From: Azonexus sp.
GTDB lineage: Bacteria; Pseudomonadota; Gammaproteobacteria; Burkholderiales; Rhodocyclaceae
Reading direction: 5' to 3'
Length of the DNA: 64,000 bases
Assembly: GCA_030696345.1 (NCBI GenBank)
Contig: JAUYSK010000023.1
Location: 220,517-284,516 of the forward strand
Below are positions 35,795-48,711 of the stretch, piece after piece; position 1 is the stretch's first letter, and every line of letters begins with the position of its first letter. A program made the translations under genes and the position numbers. The notes beneath the pieces were generated by a model that was given only the letters and a program-made list of their open reading frames with translations, did not search any database and had not been told where the DNA came from.

Positions 35795-36568
35795 TCAGGG
35801 CAGTCTGGCGTGTTTGAACAGGGAAAAGAAGTTTTGGGTCGTGGCTTCGACGACAGCTTCATACGGAACGGAACGCAATCGGGCAATTTCTTCGGCAACG
35901 TGACGAACATAGGCCGGTTGGTTTGGCTTGCCACGATAAGGCATGGGCGCCAGATAGGGTGAATCGGTTTCAACCAGAATCCGGTCCAGCGGGCATTTCT
36001 GGGCAACTTCCTTGACGATGGTCGCATTCTTGAAGGTGACGATGCCGGAAAACGAGAGATGGAAGCCGAGATCCAGCGCCTCTCGGGCGATCTCCCAGTT
36101 CTCGGTAAAACAGTGCATGACGCCACCTACGGCACCTGCGCCCTCTTCCCTCAACAAACGCAAGGTATCGGCGGCCGAATCACGGGTATGCACGACGAGC
36201 GGCTTGCCGCAGCGCTTTGCGGCACCGATATGGGTACGGAAACGCTGGCGCTGCCACTCTGGCTTGTCTTTCTGCCAGTAGTAATCAAGGCCCGTTTCAC
36301 CAATGGCGATCACCTTGGGATGTGCCGCCAGATTTACGAGCTGATCTTCAGTCGGTTCTTCGACGTCGGTGTATTCAGGATGGACGCCAACCGTGGCATA
36401 GAGGCGGCTCTCGCCTTCGGCCAAAGCCAGAACCTTGGGAAAATCTTCCAGATTGACCCCAATACAGACGGCAGCGCCGACACCATTGTCCTGCATGCGT
36501 TGGAGCACGTCCGGCAAACGATTGGCGAGGTCAGGAAAATCCAGATGACAATGCGAGTCGACCAGCAT
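35795..36568 (-). CDS. tatD: TatD family metal-dependent hydrolase
   Basis: A TIM-barrel DNase-type hydrolase. The N-terminal metal site DSHCHLDF, the GETGLDYYW, PLVVHTRDS and VETDSPYLAP motifs are all present. At 257 aa it is complete. It lies between pilZ and an ankyrin gene in the same operon, the usual order in pseudomonads and betaproteobacteria. Confidence 0.95.
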   Translation of the reverse strand: MLVDSHCHLDFPDLANRLPDVLQRMQDNGVGAAVCIGVNLEDFPKVLALAEGESRLYATVGVHPEYTDVEEPTEDQLVNLAAHPKVIAIGETGLDYYWQKDKPEWQRQRFRTHIGAAKRCGKPLVVHTRDSAADTLRLLREEGAGAVGGVMHCFTENWEIAREALDLGFHLSFSGIVTFKNATIVKEVAQKCPLDRILVETDSPYLAPMPYRGKPNQPAYVRHVAEEIARLRSVPYEAVVEATTQNFFSLFKHARLP

Positions 36569-36577
36569 GGTGGTCGG

Positions 36578-36940
36578 TTAAAGCGTGTGCGTGGGCCGCG
36601 ACGACTGCATGACTCCGCCCAGCAGGCCTTCAATCTTGCGGCGTGCTTCCTGGCCGCTTTCGTCATTATTGAAATGCACACCAATGCCCTGCGCGCGGCC
36701 ATTCTGCGCGCCGGCCGGGGTAATCCAGACGACAGCACCGGCAATCGGCAATTTGGCAGGATCATCCATCAGCGAAAGAAGCATGAAAACTTCATCACCA
36801 ATGTTGTAGCTGCGCGTCGTCGGAATAAAGATGCCGCCAGCCCGCAGATGCGGCATGAACGCTGCGTATAACGCAGATTTCGAATTGATGTTCAGCGACA
36901 GAACGCTAGGACGCTGGGGAGCGGGTTTGACTTCACTCAT
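36578..36940 (-). CDS. pilZ: PilZ domain protein
   Basis: A 120-aa PilZ-domain protein located after holB, the position of the type IV pilus assembly protein PilZ. The region GGIFIPTTRSYNIGDEVFML and the end QGIGVHFNND are family-typical. Like P. aeruginosa PilZ, it lacks the N-terminal RxxxR motif needed for c-di-GMP binding, so it probably acts by protein contacts. Confidence 0.88.
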   Translation of the reverse strand: MSEVKPAPQRPSVLSLNINSKSALYAAFMPHLRAGGIFIPTTRSYNIGDEVFMLLSLMDDPAKLPIAGAVVWITPAGAQNGRAQGIGVHFNNDESGQEARRKIEGLLGGVMQSSRPTHTL

Positions 36941-36946
36941 TGGTTA

Positions 36947-37966
36947 TCAATTGGCAAACAATGCTCGGTAGTCCAGAAAAACCCCTTCGAGAAAAAGGCG
37001 CGCATTCAGTGGTTGCTCGGCTTCCTGGCGGCGTGAAATCAGGTCGCGATAGGAATGAATCAAGCGTGCAGCCGGAATGATATCAGCCAGACCTGAAATT
37101 GCGGCCGCCTGAGGCAGAAAATATCGGACAGGCAGGCCATTCTTGGCCAGTGTCAGATCGACCAGCCATTTTTGCAGGGCATCGACGACGGTTTTCAGCA
37201 GGAGCTTTCCCTTGCTTTCCTTGACGGCCTTTTCCAGTTCGCCGGCCATTCCCAAAGGATCAACCGATTTTCCAGCCGACAAACGCTTGATCAGCGTTTC
37301 CATCCAGGCGAGTTGTCCGGAAGCAGCAAGTTCCAGCGCCAGCCCCGGCGAACCACCCGCCAACGCCAGCCAGCGGCGTGGGTCGGCAACGCCAGCATCA
37401 GCCAAAACCTTTTCTGCCTGTTTTGTACTCGGAAGCGGCACAGGCATCACCTGGCAGCGGCTACGAATGGTTGGTAGCAAACGCATAGGCTCACTTGAAA
37501 CCATTAAAAACAATGTACTTGGCGCAGGTTCTTCAAGTGTTTTAAGAAGTGCATTTGCGGTATTCCGGTTCATTGCTTCCGTCGGATTGACCACGACAAT
37601 CCGCAAGCCACCGCGATGGGTGCCGACATTCAGAAACTCATCCAGCCCCCGGACCTGATCGATGGTGATCTGTTGGCTAGGCTTTTTCTTGCCCTCTTCG
37701 ACCTCGGACTCTTCACCCAACGCGTCCGGTTGCAATAGCCGAAAGTCCGGGTGATTTCCTTGTGCATACCAATTGCAGGCCAGGCACTTGCCACAGGCCA
37801 GCCCCGACGCCTGAGGCTGTTCGCACAGCAGGCTGGCAGCGAATTGTCTGGCCAGTTCGAATTTCCCCAGGCCTTTTTGTCCAATCAGCATGAGCGAATG
37901 CGGTAGTTGCTGCCGCCTTGCCAGAAGGCTTGCCCAAACCTTGTTGTGAAGTTCAATTACATTCAT
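36947..37966 (-). CDS. holB: DNA polymerase III subunit delta'
   Basis: Clamp-loader subunit delta'. An AAA+ ATPase-like fold with the loop [12 protein letters not shown], a zinc-binding cluster [25 protein letters not shown] and the SRC motif in IRSRCQ. The ATG at 37,966 overlaps the tmk stop (ATGA) and gives 339 aa. Confidence 0.95.
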   Translation of the reverse strand: MNVIELHNKVWASLLARRQQLPHSLMLIGQKGLGKFELARQFAASLLCEQPQASGLACGKCLACNWYAQGNHPDFRLLQPDALGEESEVEEGKKKPSQQITIDQVRGLDEFLNVGTHRGGLRIVVVNPTEAMNRNTANALLKTLEEPAPSTLFLMVSSEPMRLLPTIRSRCQVMPVPLPSTKQAEKVLADAGVADPRRWLALAGGSPGLALELAASGQLAWMETLIKRLSAGKSVDPLGMAGELEKAVKESKGKLLLKTVVDALQKWLVDLTLAKNGLPVRYFLPQAAAISGLADIIPAARLIHSYRDLISRRQEAEQPLNARLFLEGVFLDYRALFAN

Positions 37967-38577
37967 AAACAAGTCGTTTTAACGATTTGTTCAAGTTGTT
38001 TGCGAATATTTTCCAGGCTATGAATGGCATCAATTATCTGAATGCGCGATGGATGGGTATGCGCCCTCTCAAGGTAGGCCTGCCGCACCCGCTCATGAAA
38101 ATCAGCCCGCTCCTGCTCGAAGCGGTCCAGTACGCGACTGGCCAACGCTATGCGTTCCCGCGCCACATCCAGCGGCAGATCGAACAGCAGCGTCAGATTC
38201 GGCTGCACCTGCTCATGTACCCAATGTTCAAGGATTTGAAGCTTGGCACGATCCAGACCGCGCCCGCCCCCCTGATAGGCATAGGTGGCGTCGCTGAAAC
38301 GGTCGCAGACCACCCATTCGCCACGAGCCAATGCTGGCTCGATAACCTGGGCCAGATGTTCGCGACGAGCGGCAAACATCAACAAGGTCTCAGTTTCGAG
38401 GTGCATGGTGTCGTTCAGCAGCATTTCCCGCAGCTTTTCACCTAGTGGCGTACCGCCCGGCTCCCGGGTGACCAGAACCACCAGACCTCGCGCCCGTAGC
38501 CATTCGGCCAGCCATTCGACATGACTGCTCTTGCCGGCACCATCGATGCCTTCGAAAGTGATGAATTTGCCTTTCAC
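37963..38577 (-). CDS. tmk: Thymidylate kinase
   Basis: Tmk phosphorylates dTMP to dTDP. The P-loop [12 protein letters not shown], the [12 protein letters not shown] segment with the DRX-type motif [19 protein letters not shown] are present; 204 aa. The GTG start overlaps the mltG stop (GTGA). Confidence 0.97.
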   Translation of the reverse strand: MKGKFITFEGIDGAGKSSHVEWLAEWLRARGLVVLVTREPGGTPLGEKLREMLLNDTMHLETETLLMFAARREHLAQVIEPALARGEWVVCDRFSDATYAYQGGGRGLDRAKLQILEHWVHEQVQPNLTLLFDLPLDVARERIALASRVLDRFEQERADFHERVRQAYLERAHTHPSRIQIIDAIHSLENIRKQLEQIVKTTCL

Positions 38578-39569
38578 TTTCCTCTCCTCTGATATTTATT
38601 GACTGCCCGATTGTGCTCGTCGAGCGAGCGCGAAAATTCGCTGCTACCGTCACCCCGGGCGACGAAATAAAGTGCATCGGATGCCGCCGGATGCATGGCA
38701 GCCCGCAGCGAAGCCAGCCCCGGCATGGCGATTGGCGTCGGCGGCATTCCGGCACGCGTGTAGGTATTGTACGGGGTGTCAGCCTGCAGGTCGCGCTTTC
38801 TCAGGTTGCCGTCAAAGGACTCACCCAGGCCATAAATAACCGTCGGATCGGTTTGCAACAACATGCCCTTGCGCAGTCGATTGACGAAGACGGCAGCGAC
38901 ATGGGTGCGATCGGCCTCGCGGCCGGTTTCCTTTTCAACGATGGAGGCCATGATCAGTGCTTCATGCGGTGTTTTATACGGCAGTCCTTCGGCCCGTCCG
39001 GCCCATTCGGTGTCCAGACGACGTTGCATGGCGCGCACCGCTCGGGCTATTAGCTCAAGATCGCTGGATTGTTTGTCAAAGAGATAGGTATCGGGAAAAA
39101 GCCAGCCATCAAGGCTCGCAATATTCAAATCCAGCCGCCCGACAATTTGCGCTTCGCTCAGGCCGCGCGTCTCGTGAGAAAGTTCCGGATGCGCATCGAG
39201 CCGCGCACGCCATTGCCGGAAGGTCCAGCCCTCAACCAGCGTGATATCGCCTTGGGAAACTTTTCCCTGAGTCAGCTTTTCCAGCAATTGCAATGGCGTA
39301 ACGCCCTGATGGACGGCATAGCTGCCCGCCTTGATACCGGTTTCCGCCTTAGTGATCCGTGCCAGTACGGCAAGTAATGAAGGCTGCAGATCAATCCCGG
39401 CCTCCTGCATTTGCCCGATGGCAGAGCGCAAGCTGCTGCCGGCAACAATACGAAAATCAAGAGGCGAGCTACGCAGGCTCAATGTCTGGTTAGCCCACCA
39501 CCAGACACCACCCGCAGCGGCGCCCGCCAGAAGCGAAAACAGTAAAAACAGTTTGAGAAGGAGGCGCAC
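38574..39569 (-). CDS. mltG: Endolytic transglycosylase MltG
   Basis: MltG cleaves nascent peptidoglycan at the inner membrane and sets glycan length. An N-terminal membrane helix ([19 protein letters not shown]) precedes a YceG/MltG domain with the catalytic Glu in ASIVEKETG and the [11 protein letters not shown] segment. At 331 aa it is complete. First gene of the - strand operon and divergent from ygfZ. Confidence 0.96.
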   Translation of the reverse strand: MRLLLKLFLLFSLLAGAAAGGVWWWANQTLSLRSSPLDFRIVAGSSLRSAIGQMQEAGIDLQPSLLAVLARITKAETGIKAGSYAVHQGVTPLQLLEKLTQGKVSQGDITLVEGWTFRQWRARLDAHPELSHETRGLSEAQIVGRLDLNIASLDGWLFPDTYLFDKQSSDLELIARAVRAMQRRLDTEWAGRAEGLPYKTPHEALIMASIVEKETGREADRTHVAAVFVNRLRKGMLLQTDPTVIYGLGESFDGNLRKRDLQADTPYNTYTRAGMPPTPIAMPGLASLRAAMHPAASDALYFVARGDGSSEFSRSLDEHNRAVNKYQRRGK

Positions 39570-39661
39570 GGGAACTCGCTGGATACAAGCAGGTCTTGCC
39601 CGTGTGGAACGAGCACGTTATAACGGGCGATATAATATCCCAAACCCTAACAGGAGCCCCC

Positions 39662-40681
39662 ATGAACCCCAACTGGCGCAGCTTTCTGGAGTCTGCCGAA
39701 GGCGTCTTCGACGGCGAGACTTCAGAACTTATCAACTTTGGCGATGCCACGGCCGAACTGCTTGCGGCGAGCAAGCAAACCGTTCTGGTCCCGCTCACCC
39801 ACCTCGGCCTGATTGAGGCCAATGACGAGGAAGCTAAACCCTTCCTGCACAGCCAGTTCACCAGCGATATCAACCACCTGACAGAGGGTCAGGCCCAGCA
39901 TGCTGGCTGGTGCAGTGCCAAAGGCCGGATGCAGGCCAGTTTCCTCACTTGGCGGAGCGGTGACAGTTATCTGCTGGCCCTTGCCGCCGATCTTCAGGAG
40001 GCAACGCAAAAACGCCTGCAAATGTTCGTGTTGCGTTCCAAGGTCAAATTGGCCGCGCAAACTGACAACACCATTTTGCTGGGCCTTTCCGGCCCGCAAG
40101 CTGAAGAGGCTCTGACTGGTGCCGGATTGCCCTGCCCGGCTACGCCGATGACCACTGTTTCTGCCGATGGCACTACCGTCGTCCGGCTTGATGCCAGCCG
40201 TTTCGTTATTGCCGCACCCGAGGCTGCAAAGGCAGCACTGTGGCAAAAACTGACCATCAAGGCAAAGCCGGCGGGCGTTCCGGCATGGCGCTGGCTTGAT
40301 ATTCAGGCAGCCTATCCGCTGGTTACATTGGCAACCAAGGAAGAGTTCGTGCCGCAGATGGCCGACTTTGAAAAGATCGGGGGCGTCAGCTTCCACAAGG
40401 GCTGCTATCCGGGTCAGGAAATCGTTGCCCGGACGCAATATCTCGGCAAAGTGAAACGTCACCTTTATCGCCTGACCAGCCAGCAACCCCTCAAGGCGGG
40501 TGACGTACTGCATTCACCGGACAATCCGGATCAAGCCTGCGGCATGGTGATGTCGGCCGCGCCCTCGCCACTGGGTGGCTACGAGGCACTGGCCGTTGTC
40601 CAGTCGAATTTCTCGACCAACGTCCATCTCGACTCCCGCGAAGGTCCGCAAGTGCAGGCTGCTGCGGTCAACCCGCTCTAG
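39662..40681 (+). CDS. ygfZ: Folate-binding protein YgfZ
   Basis: YgfZ (IbaG/GcvT-like) uses tetrahydrofolate to help maintain some iron-sulfur enzymes. The conserved KGCYPGQE motif with its essential Cys is present. I start at the ATG at 39,662 (339 aa), preceded by AGGAG. The NRDE gene follows after 8 bp. Confidence 0.93.
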   Translation: MNPNWRSFLESAEGVFDGETSELINFGDATAELLAASKQTVLVPLTHLGLIEANDEEAKPFLHSQFTSDINHLTEGQAQHAGWCSAKGRMQASFLTWRSGDSYLLALAADLQEATQKRLQMFVLRSKVKLAAQTDNTILLGLSGPQAEEALTGAGLPCPATPMTTVSADGTTVVRLDASRFVIAAPEAAKAALWQKLTIKAKPAGVPAWRWLDIQAAYPLVTLATKEEFVPQMADFEKIGGVSFHKGCYPGQEIVARTQYLGKVKRHLYRLTSQQPLKAGDVLHSPDNPDQACGMVMSAAPSPLGGYEALAVVQSNFSTNVHLDSREGPQVQAAAVNPL

Positions 40682-41408
40682 CAGGCAAAATGTGCCTGAT
40701 CGTCGTCGGTTGGCGCGCCCACCCGGACTACCCATTGGTGGTCGCAGCCAATCGCGACGAGTTTTACGCCCGACCGACAGCTGATGCTACCCGTTGGGCA
40801 GATGACCCTCAAGTCATCGGCGGTATCGATCTGGAAGCCGGTGGTACCTGGCTGGGCGTCAGCGAAACTGGCCGCTTTGCGGCAGTAACCAATGTTCGAG
40901 AACCGGGCATGGTGCCGGGCGTGCGCTCCAGAGGTGCGCTGACCCGCGATTTTCTGCTGTCCTCCGGATCTGCCGGCGATTACGTGAAGCGCATTGATGG
41001 CGGCCAATTCTCGGGCTTCAACCTGCTGCTCTGCGATGGACTATCCTTGTTCTATTGCTCCAACCGCGATGGCGAACCTCGAGCATTGGCGCCTGGCATT
41101 TACGGCCTGTCGAACCATCTGCTCGACAGCCCCTGGCCAAAATTGCTGCAGGCTCGGCAAAGTTTCGGCAAAGCCATTCAACATTTACCGGCCGAACAAG
41201 CCATTTTTGATCTGTTGGCCGATCAGGCCATCGTTGCTGACGAAAACCTGCCGAAAACCGGCGTGCCAATCGAGTGGGAGCGCCTGTTGTCAGCCGTCTT
41301 CGTTAAATCGGAAAGCTACGGCACGCGTGCCTCGACATTGGTTTGGCAGCGTTCGGATGGCATGGTCAAGCTGCATGAGCAGACTTTCGGCGCAAATGGC
41401 CAGCCGCT

Positions 41409-44001
<2,593 letters not shown>

Positions 44002-44021
44002 TTCAAAACCTTGAAATAACA

Positions 44022-44044
44022 AGGGCGGCTACCGGAGCCGCCCT
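44022..44044 (-). terminator. Hairpin between guaB and guaA
   Basis: A 9-bp perfect stem AGGGCGGCT/AGCCGCCCT with a 5-nt loop lies between the two genes. On the - strand it is followed by TTGTTATTTC, a poor T-run, so termination would be partial at most. Confidence 0.45.
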
Positions 44045-44061
44045 AAGTAACAAAGGAACGA

Positions 44062-45525
44062 TCAGTCGAGGTGGTAGTTCGGGGCTTCCTTGGTGATCTG
44101 CACGTCGTGCACGTGAGATTCGCGGATACCGGCCGAGGTTATTTCGACAAAACAGGCGTTGTCGTGCATGTGATTAATCGTCGGACTGCCGAGATAGCCC
44201 ATCGACGAACGCAAACCACCCATCAACTGGTGAATCACGGCAAGCACGGAACCCTTGTAGGGCACCCGGCCTTCGATGCCTTCCGGCACGAACTTGTCGA
44301 CGTTATTGGTGTTTTCCTGGAAGTAGCGGTCAGATGAACCGGCCTGCATCGCACCCAGCGAGCCCATGCCGCGGTAGGACTTGTAGGAACGGCCCTGGAA
44401 CAGTTCGACCTCGCCCGGCGCCTCTTCGGTACCGGCAAACAGGCCACCGAGCATCACCGTATCGGCACCGGCAGCAATCGCCTTGGCGATGTCACCGGAG
44501 TAGCGGATACCGCCGTCGGCGATCATCGGCACACCGGAACCCTTGAGGGCATCGGAAACATTTTGGATTGCGGTGATCTGCGGCACACCAACACCAGCCA
44601 CGATCCGCGTCGTGCAAATGGAACCGGGACCGATACCAACCTTGACACCATCGGCGCCCGCATCAACCAGCGCCCGCGCAGCGTCAGCCGTAGCGATGTT
44701 GCCGCCGATGACTTCGATCTGCGGGAAGTTCTTCTTGACCCAATTGACGCGGTCAAGCACGCCTTGCGAATGCCCGTGAGCGGTATCGACAACGATCACG
44801 TCAATGCCGGCTTCGGCCAGCAGTTCGACCCGTTCTTCGGTGCCGGCGCCAACGCCGACAGCCGCACCGGCACGCAGACGCCCGGAGGAATCCTTGTTGG
44901 CCAGCGGATGTTCGGTGGATTTCAGAATGTCCTTGACCGTGATCAGGCCACGCATGTGCCAATCATCATCGATCACCAGCACGCGCTCAAGGCGATGCTT
45001 GCGGATCAGTTCCTTGGCATCCTCGACACTGGCACCTTCCCTGACCGTCACCAGACGCTTGCGCGGGGTCATGATGGCCTTGACCGGCTGATCGAGATTG
45101 GTTTCGAAGCGCAGGTCGCGGTTGGTGACGATGCCGACCACCTTGCCGGCCCGGTCGATTACCGGCAGGCCGGAAATCTTGTACTGACGAGTAATCTCGA
45201 TCACATCGCGAACCGTCATGGTTGGCGAAACAGTGATCGGATCCTTCAGGATGCCGGATTCAAATCGCTTGACCTTGGCTACTTCGGCGGCCTGCGACTT
45301 GGCAGAGAGGTTTTTGTGGATGATGCCGATGCCGCCTTCCTGCGCCAAAGCAATGGCGAGGCGACCTTCCGTCACGGTATCCATGGCGGCGGAAAGCAAG
45401 GGCAGGTTCAGGGAAATGTTGCGGCTCAGCCGGGTTGAAAGGCTGACATCGCGGGGCAAAATCTGGGAGTGTGCGGGGACGAGCAGGACGTCGTCAAACG
45501 TTAGGGCTTTTTGCAAAAGTCGCAT
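44062..45525 (-). CDS. guaB: IMP dehydrogenase
   Basis: GuaB oxidises IMP to XMP, the committed step to GMP. The barrel has the catalytic Cys in [11 protein letters not shown] and the flap MGSLGAM; two CBS domains lie between residues ~95 and 205. The 487-aa length is standard. It heads the guaBA operon and is divergent from the DUF4124 gene. Confidence 0.98.
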   Translation of the reverse strand: MRLLQKALTFDDVLLVPAHSQILPRDVSLSTRLSRNISLNLPLLSAAMDTVTEGRLAIALAQEGGIGIIHKNLSAKSQAAEVAKVKRFESGILKDPITVSPTMTVRDVIEITRQYKISGLPVIDRAGKVVGIVTNRDLRFETNLDQPVKAIMTPRKRLVTVREGASVEDAKELIRKHRLERVLVIDDDWHMRGLITVKDILKSTEHPLANKDSSGRLRAGAAVGVGAGTEERVELLAEAGIDVIVVDTAHGHSQGVLDRVNWVKKNFPQIEVIGGNIATADAARALVDAGADGVKVGIGPGSICTTRIVAGVGVPQITAIQNVSDALKGSGVPMIADGGIRYSGDIAKAIAAGADTVMLGGLFAGTEEAPGEVELFQGRSYKSYRGMGSLGAMQAGSSDRYFQENTNNVDKFVPEGIEGRVPYKGSVLAVIHQLMGGLRSSMGYLGSPTINHMHDNACFVEITSAGIRESHVHDVQITKEAPNYHLD

Positions 45526-45530
45526 GGCCT

Positions 45531-45559
45531 TTGTTCCAAGGTCACAAAATCGTATTATA
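45531..45559. promoter_or_regulatory. Overlapping divergent promoter candidates, guaB and DUF4124 gene
   Basis: On the - strand a perfect TATAAT (45,554-45,559) lies about 30 bp upstream of the guaB start, but with no good -35. On the + strand TTGTTC (45,531-45,536), a 16-bp spacer and TATTAT (45,553-45,558) could serve the DUF4124 gene. The two -10 boxes overlap, so the promoters would compete. Confidence 0.4.
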
Positions 45560-45589
45560 CAGAAAACCTACGGAAACCCGGATACGACC

Positions 45590-46084
45590 ATGAAACCCAC
45601 GCTCATTTTTGCCCTTGGAATCACGTTGACCGCAGCATTCGTCTCGGCACACGCTCAAACCTACCAATGGAAAGACAGCAATGGCCGTACTGTCATTTCC
45701 GATACGCCACAAGCGGGTGCCGGCAAACCCACTCGCGTCATCGGCGGTCCGCCGCCAGCGACTGATGCGGCCGAGAAACCTGCCGCCGAGAAGCCAACCG
45801 AAAAAGCGGCCGAAGGGCCGAAGACAACTGCTGAAAAAGATCTGGATTTCAAGAAACGGCAGCAGGAAGCCAGGGAAAAATCAGAGAAAGATGCCAAGGA
45901 GCAGAAGGATGCCGCCGACAAGCGGGAGAATTGTGAGCGCTCCCGGCGCAATCTCGCCGCACTGGAGTCCAAGCAACCAATGGCGACACTGAACGAAAAA
46001 GGTGAGCGCCAGGTGATGGATGACAGCCAGCGTCAGCAGGAAATGGAACGCTCCCGCCAGGTCATGGCGGAATCCTGCAAGTAA
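45590..46084 (+). CDS. Exported DUF4124 domain protein
   Basis: A 164-aa protein with a signal peptide (cleavage near VSAHAQ) followed by the DUF4124 motif TYQWKDSNGRTVISDTP and a long, charged, Lys/Glu/Ala-rich helical tail. DUF4124 proteins are common in beta- and gammaproteobacteria and their function is unknown. Probably periplasmic. Confidence 0.85.
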   Translation: MKPTLIFALGITLTAAFVSAHAQTYQWKDSNGRTVISDTPQAGAGKPTRVIGGPPPATDAAEKPAAEKPTEKAAEGPKTTAEKDLDFKKRQQEAREKSEKDAKEQKDAADKRENCERSRRNLAALESKQPMATLNEKGERQVMDDSQRQQEMERSRQVMAESCK

Positions 46085-46099
46085 GCTGAAAGCCGCGAA

Positions 46100-46426
46100 T
46101 CAGCCTTCTGCGGCGTCGGTATCCCCGGCGCCTTTTTTCATGACCTTGCCTTCGGCGGCGCGCTGTTTGCGAACCTCTTTCGGGTCAGCGATCAGCGGCC
46201 GGTAGATTTCGACACGATCACGGTCACGCAAGACAGCGTCCGGCTTCGACAACTTGGCGAAAATACCGAACTTGTTCTTCTTCAGGTCGATATCAGGATA
46301 TTTCTGCAGCAAACCTGAGCTTTCAAGCGCCTGAACCAACGTAGCCCCGGTTGGCAGCTTGACGCTGACCAATTCCTGCTTGACTGGCAAGGCATAGCAA
46401 ACTTCGACATTGATCATTTCAGCCAT
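46100..46426 (-). CDS. rnfH: RnfH family ubiquitin-like protein
   Basis: A 108-aa beta-grasp protein (INVEVCYALPVKQELVSVKL; GIFAKLSKPDAVLRDRDRVE) of the RnfH/UPF0125 family. Its gene is the usual partner of ratA. The ATG at 46,426 overlaps the ratA stop; an ATG at 46,417 is also possible. The Lys/Ala-rich tail looks flexible. Confidence 0.88.
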   Translation of the reverse strand: MAEMINVEVCYALPVKQELVSVKLPTGATLVQALESSGLLQKYPDIDLKKNKFGIFAKLSKPDAVLRDRDRVEIYRPLIADPKEVRKQRAAEGKVMKKGAGDTDAAEG

Positions 46427-46862
46427 GGCTGGCTCCATAGACTTGCTCTGCGCGGCGTACGAAGGCATCGACAAAGGTATTCGCGATATGGCTGAACACC
46501 GGGCCAATGACCTTTTCGAATAGTTTGCTGGAAAACTCGTAGTGCAGCTGAAACTCGATCTTGCAGGCATTTTCGGCCAGAGCCCTGAAATGCCATGAAC
46601 CTTCCAGGCGACGGAACGGGCCATCGACCAGACGGATCTTCATCAGCGTCGGATGTTCCTTGTCGTTTTCCGTGGTGAAACAGGATTTGACCGAGTGGTA
46701 ATTGATGTGCAGCGTCGCCACGGTTTTCTGCAGGTCGCGGAATTTGACTTCGGCGTGACTGCACCAGGGCAGAAAAGCCGGGTAATCCTCGCAAAGATCC
46801 ACCAGATCGAACATGCGTTCGGCGGATTGCTCGATCAGTACTGTTTTTTCAACCTGGGCCAT
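46419..46862 (-). CDS. ratA: RatA/CoqJ-like START domain protein
   Basis: A 147-aa SRPBCC/START-fold protein: EKTVLIEQSAERMFDLVDLC, PAFLPWC, then FRRLEGSWHFRAL. E. coli RatA was reported to block 70S association, and relatives bind ubiquinone (Coq10 family). The start is the ATG at 46,862, because the frame further upstream is antisense to smpB. Conserved order ratA-rnfH divergent from smpB. Confidence 0.92.
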   Translation of the reverse strand: MAQVEKTVLIEQSAERMFDLVDLCEDYPAFLPWCSHAEVKFRDLQKTVATLHINYHSVKSCFTTENDKEHPTLMKIRLVDGPFRRLEGSWHFRALAENACKIEFQLHYEFSSKLFEKVIGPVFSHIANTFVDAFVRRAEQVYGASHG

Positions 46863-46919
46863 GCGTCGGCAACGTTCCGGTATCCTGTAAAATGGCAATT
46901 TTAATGGATCAGTCGCGGC

Positions 46920-47369
46920 ATGAGCATCACGGTCAACAAAAAAGCCTTTCACGACTACTTCGTCGAAGAGAAGTTCGAGGCCGGTATCGCCCTTGAAGGC
47001 TGGGAAGTCAAGGCCATTCGCGCCGGCCGGATGAACATCAAGGAATCCTACGTCATCATCAAAAGTGGCGAGATCTACTTGATCGGGATGCACATTTCCC
47101 CACTGCCGATGGCTTCCACGCATAATTCCCACGATCCGATCCGTACCCGCAAGCTGCTGCTGCACGGCAAGGAAATCATGAAGCTGATCGGCAAGGTCGA
47201 ACGAGCCGGTTACACATTGGTGCCGATCGACCTGCATTTCGTGCGCGGCCGGATCAAGCTCGAAATCGGCCTGGCCAAGGGCAAGAAGCAGCACGACAAA
47301 CGTGGCGACGAGCAGGAAAAAGACTCCAAACGTGAAGCACAGCGCGCCATGAAGGAGCGTCAGCGCTAA
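46920..47369 (+). CDS. smpB: SsrA-binding protein SmpB
   Basis: SmpB binds tmRNA for ribosome rescue. Signatures: [32 protein letters not shown] and [20 protein letters not shown], then a basic C-terminal tail. 149 aa. Divergent from ratA by 57 bp. The tmRNA gene (ssrA) is not in the window. Confidence 0.98.
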   Translation: MSITVNKKAFHDYFVEEKFEAGIALEGWEVKAIRAGRMNIKESYVIIKSGEIYLIGMHISPLPMASTHNSHDPIRTRKLLLHGKEIMKLIGKVERAGYTLVPIDLHFVRGRIKLEIGLAKGKKQHDKRGDEQEKDSKREAQRAMKERQR

Positions 47370-47370
47370 G

Positions 47371-47997
47371 GTGAGCATGGACGCCCTGCTCTACTGGGTC
47401 GGCATGGCGGCCGTCGCGGTCAGCGCCCTGACCGGCGTACTCGATTCCAGCCGCAAGCAGATGGACCTGATTGGCGCCTTGCTGGTTGGCACAGCCACCG
47501 CACTTGGCGGCGGCACCATCCGCGACTTGCTGCTTGATCGCAATGTTTTCTGGGTAGTCGATCAGGCCTATTTGATGGCGGCGCTCGGCACCGGTTTGCT
47601 GACTTTCTTTATTGCCCGCGCCCTGCCCCTGCCACCGCGCCTGTTTCTTATTCCTGACGCCATCGGCCTGGCGTTATTTACCATCGTCGGCACCCAGGTT
47701 TCGCTGCAATGGCATGCCCCGTGGCTGGTTGCCAGCCTGATGGGTGTCATTACCGGCATCGTCGGTGGCGTCCTGCGGGATATTCTGTGCAACGACGTGC
47801 CGCTGGTTTTTCTCAAGGGCGAACTTTACGCCACGGCTGCCTGGATCGGTGCGCTGGCCATGATCGCCATGGAAGCGATCGGACTTTCCTCGGTGCTGGC
47901 GAGCTGGCTGGCGATGGCGATCGTGCTCGGGCTCCGTCTGCTAGCCATGCGCTACCACATCACCTTGCCGGCCTTCGGGCAACAACGCGCCCCTTGA
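47371..47997 (+). CDS. TRIC-type cation channel family membrane protein (UPF0126)
   Basis: A 208-aa integral membrane protein with two related halves containing GGGTIRDLLLD and GGVLRDILCND. These internal repeats mark the UPF0126/TRIC (trimeric intracellular cation channel) family. About seven hydrophobic segments are visible. The GTG start follows the smpB stop by 1 bp, so co-expression is likely; an ATG two codons later is possible. Confidence 0.9.
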   Translation: MSMDALLYWVGMAAVAVSALTGVLDSSRKQMDLIGALLVGTATALGGGTIRDLLLDRNVFWVVDQAYLMAALGTGLLTFFIARALPLPPRLFLIPDAIGLALFTIVGTQVSLQWHAPWLVASLMGVITGIVGGVLRDILCNDVPLVFLKGELYATAAWIGALAMIAMEAIGLSSVLASWLAMAIVLGLRLLAMRYHITLPAFGQQRAP

Positions 47998-48063
47998 GAT
48001 TGCCGGAACCATTGGCTCTGGGAATCGGTCTGCCCTGCGTCACTCACGTTTTGTACTGAACCC

Positions 48064-48711
48064 ATGCTAAAAATCGACATCGTTGCCGACATCGTCTGCC
48101 CCTGGTGCTTCATCGGCAAACGCCGCCTTGAAACGGCCATCGCCATGGTTCGCCAGGCACATCCGGATTTCTGCTACGAAACGCGCTGGCGGCCCTTTTT
48201 CCTCAATCCCGACACGCCGCCCGAGGGCGAGCCCTACCTGCCGTTTCTGGAACAGAAGTTTGGTGGCCGGGCGCCGGTTGAGGCACTTTTCGAGCGGGTC
48301 CGTGAAGCTGGCCGGGCCTATGGCATAGCCTTTGAATTTGAAAAGATCCGTCTGCGGGCGAATACCTTGCAAGCTCACCGGCTGATCTATTGGGCGCAAA
48401 TGCAAGGCAATGCCGATGCCCTGCTCGAACGTCTTTTCGTTGCCCAGTTTCAACGTGGCGAAGCCGTCGGTGACCTGACGTCATTGGCCAAAATTGCTGC
48501 TGAATGCGGTTATGCCGCAGAGGATGTAGCAGCTTATCTCAGCGCCATCGAAGACACCGACGAAGTTCTTGAGGACGAACGCCGTATTCGCGCCATGGGT
48601 ATCCGCATGGTGCCGACCTTCATTCTGGAAGGTGATCAGATCATTGTCGGCGCCGAAGATCCGGGCGTTCTGGCCGCTGCGATCCGGCAAAGACTTGCTG
48701 CCCAAGAATGA
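48064..48711 (+). CDS. DsbA family oxidoreductase (FrnE-like)
   Basis: A 215-aa cytoplasmic thioredoxin-fold protein with C12-P-W-C15 after the first strand ([19 protein letters not shown]). The MVPTFIL cis-proline region near the C-terminus fits the FrnE/DsbA-like group. There is no signal peptide. It overlaps the following lipoprotein-like gene by 4 nt. Confidence 0.88.
   Translation: MLKIDIVADIVCPWCFIGKRRLETAIAMVRQAHPDFCYETRWRPFFLNPDTPPEGEPYLPFLEQKFGGRAPVEALFERVREAGRAYGIAFEFEKIRLRANTLQAHRLIYWAQMQGNADALLERLFVAQFQRGEAVGDLTSLAKIAAECGYAAEDVAAYLSAIEDTDEVLEDERRIRAMGIRMVPTFILEGDQIIVGAEDPGVLAAAIRQRLAAQE

Noticed and set aside
46863..47378. Long N-terminal extension of ratA
   Set aside because: It is the antisense of smpB; the START domain begins at 46,862.
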